Part shown: positions 51,403 to 64,000 of the stretch, in pieces
How positions within the stretch are numbered: position 1 is the stretch's first letter
Layout: every line of letters begins with the position of its first letter
DNA from: Antennarius striatus
Lineage: Eukaryota > Chordata > Actinopteri > Lophiiformes > Antennariidae
Direction of reading: 5' to 3'
Assembly (NCBI RefSeq): GCF_040054535.1
Contig: NC_090797.1
Span: forward strand, 8,611,001 to 8,675,000
Length of the DNA: 64,000 nt
The notes under the pieces: generated by a model
Databases searched by the model: none
Seen by the model: only the letters and a program-made list of their open reading frames with translations
What the model was told of the DNA's origin: nothing
Position numbers and translations under genes: made by a program

Positions 51403-51539
51403 TTTACATTGCACTTTATACACACAAATAACAGTCAATGTGGAACCTCACAAACATGACTACATTGTCATTTTCTTTGTGTTGTGTATTGTACATTTCT
51501 TGTGAATAACGTTTACAGGGATCAAATCTGCTCCTGGTC

Positions 51540-57451
<5,912 letters not shown>

Positions 57452-57680
57452 GTGTGTGATCCAGTCGCTCCCTGCGTGTCAGCACCACATCCGTGGACAG
57501 GTTTAAGTACCTTGTCATCTGAGGCTTCATGGAAATCAATTACGCAAGTGCGCCAGGCGCATTTTTTTATTTTTTTTGCTGTTATTGTCTTTTTTTGGTC
57601 TGACTTACGTCATGATGTTAGAGCTATATTTATCGGACAAACATATGAAAACCGGACCTGACGTGGCGTCATTATATGTT
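57452..57680 (-). promoter_or_regulatory. th2: th2 5'UTR and proximal promoter with CRE-like sites
   Basis: Upstream of the th2 ATG (minus strand, higher coordinates), TTACGTCA at 57605-57612 reads TGACGTAA on the gene strand. TGACGTGG lies at 57659-57666, followed by GCGTCA. A TATA-like ATAAATATA occurs near 57622-57632 on the gene strand. CREs are established control elements of vertebrate TH1 promoters. Their use here is inferred. Confidence 0.45.
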
Positions 57681-58746
57681 TCATAACTGTCGCATGTAAA
57701 ATTAAATTAAATGGTATTAAATACTGACGCACATTAGGCCCCCTAATTACCTTATTTTGATTCTAAAATCAATATTTACAATCTGAAAACTACATAAATG
57801 GATTCAGTCACTGCTATTTGTGAGTACAGTAATTTGACATGATAATGAGTTTTCAGTCTCAAACATGAAGACATCAGTGACCTCGATGCCCTCCTGGTTG
57901 TTCTCTGATAAAGATATCTGAGTGAAAGAATAAAGTTATGATGATCAATATGTAAAATAAATGACAATATAGTCAATAACGTTTTATGTTACAATCAATC
58001 TGGTTTTTAGTCATATTACTGTATATCACTGCTGTCATGCCTGTGACAGGCATTGGTACCTTGGACAAAAACAACAGCATTGTGCTGTCTTGTTTCTAAA
58101 ACTTTGATTCAGTTGATCATATACTTTTGCACAGACTCAGGTTTGTTGGCATCGGTTCTCAGGCTCTTAAATAGATTAAAAACTACTCATCATATTTTCA
58201 CTTTTTTTTTTAAAAGGACATTGGTAAAGACATTCCTTACTACCCATCTGTGAGCCTCCAAGTGTTGGCTTATGAATGTTCCCTGGAATGTTCATTTACG
58301 TGGGCAAAACTGTGTTCTCCTATATGCAGGATGGTTGTGGAATAACCCACATGAAAAAAACTCTCAGATTAAAAACATTTATACCCTTTACTGATTTTTA
58401 GAGTACAGAATACAGTGAAAGAGGAATATAACTATTTTTCTTCAGAGGCGACGCTCCTTGAATAGCTGTCACACTCTAGTATTTTTTTCATGTTTTTACT
58501 ATTTTACACTTTATTTATGTGTGACCGGTAGAAAATGTCCCTCCTGAGCCACCGGAGTTTGCTAGCTGTCAGCTCATCCCATCAATCAGCTAGGAATTGT
58601 TATAAGCTGTCATTATGCTCCCTTTCTGGCCCAGGAGTTGATTTGCTACATGTGCTGCTGTAAGTTATGTTCTTTTTATCTGTTAAAGGTCCCTTTTTTT
58701 AAATTCATGTGATTCAGCTGCCAGATGGCCAATTTACCAGAAGAAG
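57681..58746. other. region upstream of th2: repeat debris
   Basis: No gene exon recognised. It includes a LINE reverse-transcriptase relic at about 58060-58175 and AT-rich DNA up to the inverted nup37 fragment. Confidence 0.5.
58060..58175 (+). mobile_element. LINE reverse-transcriptase relic
   Basis: Frames on the plus strand spell FDSVDHILLHRLRFVGIGSQ followed by ALK and a stop. This is the classic KAFDTVDH..LL.RL..IGI...AL.WF motif of non-LTR retrotransposons, here with frameshifts and an in-frame stop. Confidence 0.65.
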
Positions 58747-59119
58747 TAGTCAACCATGCAGGAAATTTCCATCCACTTTCATTTAAATTCAGTAGATAAT
58801 GAAAAATATTTTATTGAACATTTACAAGAAAAGTCATAGATGACCGAGTTATCCTTCATGGAAACGTGCTGTACAGATGTCTACATTCCGGTCATCCAAA
58901 AGCAAAGTTTTCATTTGCCTCCGATCACACAAAGTGGGAGCGTCCTGTGCCAGCTGAGGCCGGATCATGCTGCGACAGATACGATCATCACCGGCTGTAA
59001 AGACATCATCACATGATGTGAGACCAGAGCGATACAGAACTTGGACTGGACTTGGATCTTGCTAACCTGAGGATGGCCGAGATATAGGATGAGTAACTGA
59101 CTGCAGATCTTTCCTGGAT
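58747..59119 (-). pseudogene. inverted, truncated nup37 3'-end copy
   Basis: The minus strand matches nup37 45366-45742 closely, at roughly 85-90% by eye. It covers the second half of exon 8, the whole short intron 8 including TCACATCATGTGATGATGTC, exon 9, the 3'UTR with AATAAA, and about 70 bases beyond. Because the intron is kept, it is a DNA-level duplication, not a retrocopy. Exon 9 carries two in-frame TGA stops (GCAGCATGA and GGCAAATGA), so it cannot encode the Nup37 C-terminus. It lies on the opposite strand to nup37, on the far side of th2. Confidence 0.93.
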
Positions 59120-59307
59120 GTTTTTACCCTCGTAATGTGTTTTACATTTGCTGTGTGAGAGTGTATGTTGGCCATGGAGTGCTTTGGCCTCATTTGGCTC
59201 CCCGACTGCGGTTGCACTGGCCGTTCTGCAGTGCTCATGCAGGTAATTGAGACCTGAGGGGTCCTGATGGGTCTGACTTTATGGCTGTGGCCTTCACCCA
59301 GTCTCTC
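59062..59307 (-). other. unrecognised exon-like open frame
   Basis: After an acceptor-like ATTTATTTTACAG the minus strand is open for 81 codons to a TAG. It begins ERLGEGHSHKVRPIRTPQVS and passes into the nup37-derived segment in a different frame. The composition (Ser, Thr, His, Arg, Gln rich) does not match a family I know. It could be a lone terminal exon that took over the nup37 fragment and its AATAAA as a 3'UTR, or it could be chance. The frame was not linked to any upstream exon. Confidence 0.25.
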
Positions 59308-59959
59308 CTGTAAAATAAATTTCTAAACTGAATGACACTTCCTGGTTAAACAAACAAACAAACATATAAATGAGGTACCTGACCTTTCAAACATTAGCCA
59401 TTAGAAATAATTGTCAGAAAAAAATTGTTAAAGCCTTAGCAGCATGTGGTGTCAGGCAGGGCTGACTAACAGTAACATAGCACACAGGTTTGGGTAGTGA
59501 ACTGACATCGGCTGATAGATGTTTTGCCGTTTCATCTGCTTATCTATTGAGAAGATGGGCCAGAAGCAACTAGAGGAGAGGGCATGCTTCTGGGACGATT
59601 ATTAGAGGGGCTTTCAAGCGGGATGCCGTGTGTCCACCCAATCAAAAGTCAGAAATGGTGCTCTTATGTTCTATTTTTCATTCCTAAAATGGCTTTTATG
59701 GGCTCATACCACATCGGTATTTTTCCCAAGATATTACTACTGGCTGTCTTTGAAAATATTTTAAAGAATACATCAACTACAGTATTCCTAGCAGGTTATA
59801 CATTTTACATAATTCTCCATGACGTAAAACGTCTTAATGTTAGAGTCAATAAACTACTTTAATTTTCCCTTGAATTCTGTTTCTCTCAGACACACACGTG
59901 AGGGTGTGCTACCACGAGAGTTGAACAAAGCTAGGTTTTACAGGCTTCATGTCCTCTTT

Positions 59960-60015
59960 TTCATAATCATCATCATCATCATCATCATCAACATCATCAT
60001 CAACATCATTATCAG
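59960..60015 (+). repeat. (ATC)n microsatellite
   Basis: ATCATC triplets with ATCAAC interruptions form a simple repeat between the nup37 fragment and the pah remnants. Confidence 0.9.
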
Positions 60016-60577
60016 CAAGTCTTTGGAGATCATGTCAATTATAACAGTCATGTCAAAAACTGTTTGTTAACCCAGACTTTCTACTTGAGACAATGTTCCC
60101 TTTGTTCCCATTGTCTCTTCAACAATGAGATGGACTAGTGACAAAGTATCTATTTAATGTTCCAGTTCTGAAGTATCTCGTTGGCTCTATTAGCGATAAT
60201 GGATTATTAACATATGACTATAGATTATTGAAATGAATGGACAAATTACGTGGTTGAAGATATTCCACTTTGGAAGCTTAGCCCCTGAAGGATTTTCCAC
60301 TTATAAGCACATTTAGCATGGATTAACATTATTGATGTTAATGTTATCTTAATCCTTCTTTCTTTCCATATTTTCCAGCATTCATGGAACATAATATTTA
60401 TTGCATCAACTGGAAAAAAAATTATCAATAATTATACAGTATGTAACTGAGAGCTATTGGTGACACAAAACATTTCAAGGAGTCACAAACCTAAATAATT
60501 GCTAATCCTTGCTTTAAATTTTAAACAATAACACTGTGTGTACAAACGTCTACAAATAAAATACAGATACACACTAC

Positions 60578-60790
60578 TGATGCTATCAGCTAGGTTCCTG
60601 AGCCGCCTAGTGTTGTCCAGAACTTCAATGCTCTGGTTGTAAGGATTGTAGCAAGGCCTGAAAGGCCTGGGGATGGTAGCTGCAAACGTTTCTCACTCAA
60701 ATTTGAGTTAAAAAAAACAAAAAACATATTATCTCTTTTTCTTTTTGGCATCCTCGATGTTCTGTGCAACAGAGTTAATAGGCTGTTGGT
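60578..60790 (-). pseudogene. pah: phenylalanine hydroxylase exon 11-12 remnants
   Basis: On the minus strand, 60790-60733 reads QQPINSVAQNIEDAKKKKR, which resembles the end of PAH exon 11 (QPLYYVAESFNDAKEKVR), but its donor position reads ATAATA instead of GT. About 40 bases later (60693-60578) comes TTTGCAGCTACCATCCC and the frame [19 protein letters not shown] then [14 protein letters not shown], matching PAH exon 12 (TIPRPFSVRYDPYTQ.IEVLDNT..L..LADSI). One extra G before TTTGCAGCT shifts the frame at the exon start, and the acceptor is poor. A donor-like A|GTAGTG remains at 60578. The catalytic exons 5-10 were not found upstream. It is read as a decayed gene. Confidence 0.8.
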
Positions 60791-61739
60791 TGGAGTTTTG
60801 GCTTGTCTGTCAAGCGTTACTGAAAGGACATCATGTAAGAAAAAGATTTTTCAATGAGTGCCTCTATTCCGGTCAGAGCCAGTAAACAGGAAGTGCAGCA
60901 TGATTCAGGGTGTTGATGGGACTTGACAGAGTGTACATCCTCTGCTAGCCTCTACTGATGTACCTAGTGACCTTGATAGTAAGCCAGCTCCTTCTCTCTT
61001 AGAGTCCATTTACCCATTTCACCCACACCCCACTGAGAAGGGAGGCTGACTCCCCCAGTGACACATTAAACCTGGACCACTAACCCACTGCAAGAACTTT
61101 TGCTGTTCTGCAACAAGGTGAATGCATCATACCAGCAAGAGGTGGGAAAACACAAAATAGCAAAATCCCTTCTGTATGACTTCGCTGTCCTGAAGATTCC
61201 ATGTTGCTCCCTCTTCTTACCCTAGTATTCTGTAAGGACACTGATGTGAATATAGCCAGTTCATAGTTCTGGCAAAATTGTTATTCTTGTCTCATTCTGC
61301 TAGTGTCTATTATTACAAACCGATTAGGTGTTACCAGTGACTCCGAGTGGCCCTCAGGAATCTCCCAAGAGGACCTTTGTTTGCCACGATACTGTGAAAG
61401 GAGTTGGAGTTAGTGGCTGCTCTTCCGTGCTGTTGAGATGATGCTCATAACATACTTCTTGCTGCTACCCCAAAACTTCTTCTGCCACCTTGTTCCTACT
61501 TTCATTGCAGACGTAATATCCTAAAGACTCCTGCGTCATCATTTATATATACTCAAGGTTTCTGGATCCATGTTTGTTTACTTCATGCAATCCCCACCAT
61601 ACGGTTGTCTGGCACCTGGCTCCAAAAACATTTCCAGGCAATGGCCATCACTATCCAACTCTGTAGCAATCAAACCAGCTTGTCCTGCTCAGACTATCAC
61701 AATTGAATCCTGTTTGGAGTACGAAGCACGGCCCCCGAA

Positions 61740-61900
61740 GCACAGGATCCAGTCCTGGCAACCCAACTCTCATCCACATTCACTAGCTCCCTATAAAATT
61801 CTGAATCAATTATAAATTTGTCACCTACAAATACCTCCATGCCCTGTCTCCTGTTACCTTACCTGTTGAGCAGGTATTAGCTCTCGTCATGATGGTACAG
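61740..61900 (+). mobile_element. possible L2-like LINE relic
   Basis: Broken plus-strand frames give LPIKF*INYKFVTYKYLHA followed by LSPVTLP. This is similar to the LHWLPV..RI.YKILLLTYKALHGLAP.YL segment near the C-terminus of L2-type reverse transcriptases. It is heavily decayed. Confidence 0.4.
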
Positions 61901-62417
61901 AGTTTCTGAATTGAAATAAATCATGAAGGCTTTCATACACTGTGATTAATAATTTCATAATTTTCAATCTTGCAAGTGCTCTGTTTCAAACATTTGTAAT
62001 TGAATTTACACACTTAGTGAAAAGTTGCAATTTCACCTTTCTTGTACACTTTTAATTATGTTCATGATTAAAGATGACGATCTCTTCTCTTGTAACTGAC
62101 AAACAAAATCAGCAAACCAAAGAAAATTTTCTGAACTCCAACTCTGGACTTCAGCTTCAGCTCTGGATGCAGGATGTTACTCATGGAACCTTGTGTTCAT
62201 CGATAAGATGGACCAAACGGATTTTTATGATGTTGTCCAGCCAAAAATTCCAAAATATTCCAAATGTTCATTGATGCAAAAAACTTTTGTTTTCCAGATT
62301 CTAGGAGTTTGTATGGTTAGGGTGAACCACTATGTATATGTAGAGACCTGAAAAAATGTGTTTTTCATAATAGGACACAATAGGCTTTTGTGTGTTTCAG
62401 ATAGATAGGTACAGTAG

Positions 62418-62531
62418 ATACCTTAGGTAGGTAGGTAGGTAGGTAGGTAGGCAGGTAGGTGGGGAGGGAGGGAGAGATAGAGAGGGGGGGAGAGAGAAAT
62501 TTTCCAATTTAACTAAACGTATTACCAAAGT

Positions 62532-62572
<41 letters not shown>

Positions 62573-62593
62573 CAGAGAGAGAGAGAGAGAGAT
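62418..62593 (+). repeat. (AGGT)n and (GA)n microsatellites
   Basis: GTAG/AGGT tetranucleotides at about 62425-62460 and two GA arrays up to 62593 form a compound simple repeat. Confidence 0.93.
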
Positions 62594-62652
62594 ATGATTA
62601 TATTAAATATAAAGAATATTGTAAAATAAATTAAAATCTTGTGGCCTTTGAC

Positions 62653-63599
62653 CAGTGACATGCAGCACGGCCTCACCTGCCATCATGACAGACAAAAAAT
62701 GAAAAATGGAATAAATAAATTAAATGGTTATATTTATCCATTGATGCGTATTATAAAGTTATTTTCTATTTAACATCACCACTTTTAGTTTATTTTTACT
62801 CAAAATCGCTGAATTTTCACATTTACCTCTGAAATAAAGAGCAGAGACCTGCGGTGAGGCACCAGCCAGCCAAGCCTCACCATGGATTGTGTGCAATGGC
62901 TCGACTAGCTGTGCTGGCATGCTATACAGTGAGACGGTAATGCTACCTCTCTATATGTCGCTATTAAAATGTTCAAACACATTTGTTATGTGAAGTAAAT
63001 GTCCATAATTTAAATAATGTGTACAATGTATAGTGTTTTTTGGTCAACAACTGTATGTGTGTAACGTCTTTCTTGAGTTGAGTGGTCCTGAAACCACTGA
63101 GAAAAGGCATTACATGAGGCCCGCAGTTCTCCTGCCTCATGGTAGGGGGCGCTGTTGATCCCAGGGAGTCAGCCGAGGATTCTTTTTCCTCGGCTGCAGA
63201 AGAAGTGACAGCAATCAACAATCTATAGTCAGCGAGTCAAGTGCAGCCATTCATTTGTTTTCCGCTCACCCTGCCTTACTATAAAAATGAGGATTGCATA
63301 TCTAAACTAAAAAAATTTTCACTGCTTTTGTTCAGAAGGAGCGGTGCATGGACTTCAGTTATAAGTAATTGTAACATATAAACAAACATGTAGGTAACAA
63401 TATAAAAAGGTTGTTTTTTTTAAATCAAATGTGTGTTACAGTTTGTATGTGTAAATAATTCTGCTGAGACTTTCAAAATAACCCACTCACTATTGATTAT
63501 TAAATGGTGAATAAGCTACACTGTAGGTTCATATGTTTGTAAATCTAATTATGTTGAAATCAGTGCCTCACCAGCCATGAACCTCACTGCACGTCACTG
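62653..63599. mobile_element. non-autonomous hAT-type element with TIRs and 8-bp target duplication
   Basis: The left end CAGTGACATGCAG and the reverse complement of the right end CAGTGACGTGCAG form matching terminal inverted repeats. The element is flanked on both sides by CCTTTGAC (62645-62652 and 63600-63607), a perfect 8-bp duplication that is the size hAT transposases make. At 947 bp it has no transposase frame, so it would be mobilised in trans. It lies inside the pah remnant, between exon 4 and exon 11. Confidence 0.88.
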
Positions 63600-63942
63600 C
63601 CTTTGACAGCGTTATACTCTCAGACTCTGACAGTAACACAGAATTACATATTCAAATGAAGCCTTTGTAGAATGTTTTTCTGCTTATGATGAATACATTT
63701 TGCTTTAATGGCGGTGGTAAAAGGGAGCAATTATCTATAATTGCAGGGGTTCAATTAAAGCAATGACATCAAGTTGCGTGGCTACATAGTTTCCATTAGA
63801 ATAGACAGCAGATTGCATCCTGTCATCTCCGCAGCCCTGTTTTCATTCACTTGTGTGTGTTAGCGGACGTGTATTGATGCAAACACACACATGCAGAAGC
63901 AGGCTGTGGCACTCAGACAGCAATGGATGAGTCAGTCCTTAC

Positions 63943-64000
63943 CGGGTGATCAGCATCCAGTTCAGAGCCATAACTGAGGATCTGGTTGGCAAAGCGAACC
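63943..64000 (-). CDS. pah: phenylalanine hydroxylase exon 4, partial at window edge
   Basis: The minus strand reads VRFANQILSYGSELDADHP and then a strong donor, GTAAGG, in phase 0. This is exactly where PAH exon 4 ends (Pro before the Gly that opens exon 5). PAH hydroxylates phenylalanine to tyrosine. The exon itself is undamaged apart from Val where PAH normally has Asp before RFANQ. Downstream exons should lie at lower coordinates, but only damaged exons 11-12 were found, so this is either the last intact part of a dying gene or a displaced exon. The rest lies beyond the window. Confidence 0.75.

Larger units (their letters stand above)
45603..51539. other. nup37-th2 convergent intergenic region
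   Basis: Contains the nup37 3'UTR and poly(A) signal, then unique AT-rich DNA, a DNA transposon copy at about 48060-49090 and the th2 3'UTR. Opposed frames at 49398-49737 lack any recognisable family. No supported gene is present. Confidence 0.55.
60791..62640. other. no gene seen; decayed repeat region
   Basis: Searched on the minus strand for PAH exon 5-10 signatures ([28 protein letters not shown]); none found. It contains a possible LINE relic at about 61740-61900 and simple repeats from 62420. Confidence 0.5.

Noticed and set aside
60733..60790. Reading the exon 11 remnant as part of a th2 or tph duplicate
   Set aside because: The adjacent exon 12 sequence (IEVLDNT..L..LADSI) and the exon 4 at 63943-64000 match PAH better than TH or TPH.

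Overview
The window is vertebrate nuclear DNA, almost certainly from a ray-finned (teleost, probably percomorph) fish. Genes are split into many GT-AG exons separated by AT-rich introns and transposon debris. The IGF-I E-domain exons have the fish-specific layout, and the non-mammalian tyrosine hydroxylase paralogue th2 is present. No prokaryotic feature, rRNA, tRNA or CRISPR array was seen.

Layout: (1) 1-7141 is an igf1 intron. The igf1 3' exons follow (+, 7142-9083), with alternative E-domain splice sites, then a probable long 3'UTR. (2) pmch, the melanin-concentrating hormone precursor (+, three exons, 16715-19274), is followed directly by transposon sequence. (3) parpbp/PARI (-, ten coding exons, 32505 down to 21125) ends in a PIP-box. 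(4) A roughly 1.6 kb divergent promoter region separates parpbp from nup37 (+, nine exons, 34128-45602, WD-repeat nucleoporin). (5) A gene-poor stretch, 45.6-51.5 kb, holds a DNA transposon copy. (6) th2 (-, twelve exons, 57451 down to 51540) is complete, with all iron ligands and one GC-AG intron. (7) 57.7-64 kb is a decayed region. It contains an inverted truncated copy of the nup37 3' end, an unexplained open exon-like frame, remnants of phenylalanine hydroxylase (pah) exons 11-12, a non-autonomous hAT-type element with an 8-bp target duplication, and one good-looking pah exon 4 at the window edge.

The gene set (igf1, pmch, parpbp, nup37, pah) matches the conserved igf1 neighbourhood of human chromosome 12, with th2 next to it. 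The genes do not form a pathway. They share a syntenic block: growth hormone axis (igf1), hypothalamic and pigment peptide (pmch), DNA repair (parpbp), nuclear pore (nup37), and aromatic amino acid hydroxylation (th2, pah). Splice phases were traced by hand and close exactly for parpbp (581 aa), nup37 (325 aa), th2 (475 aa) and pmch (145 aa).

The points most worth a second look are the apparent decay of pah beside an intact th2, the inverted nup37 3'-end copies that bracket th2, the unusual MCH peptide whose stop codon abuts a transposon, and several near-perfect DNA palindromes. No wholly new system was identified.
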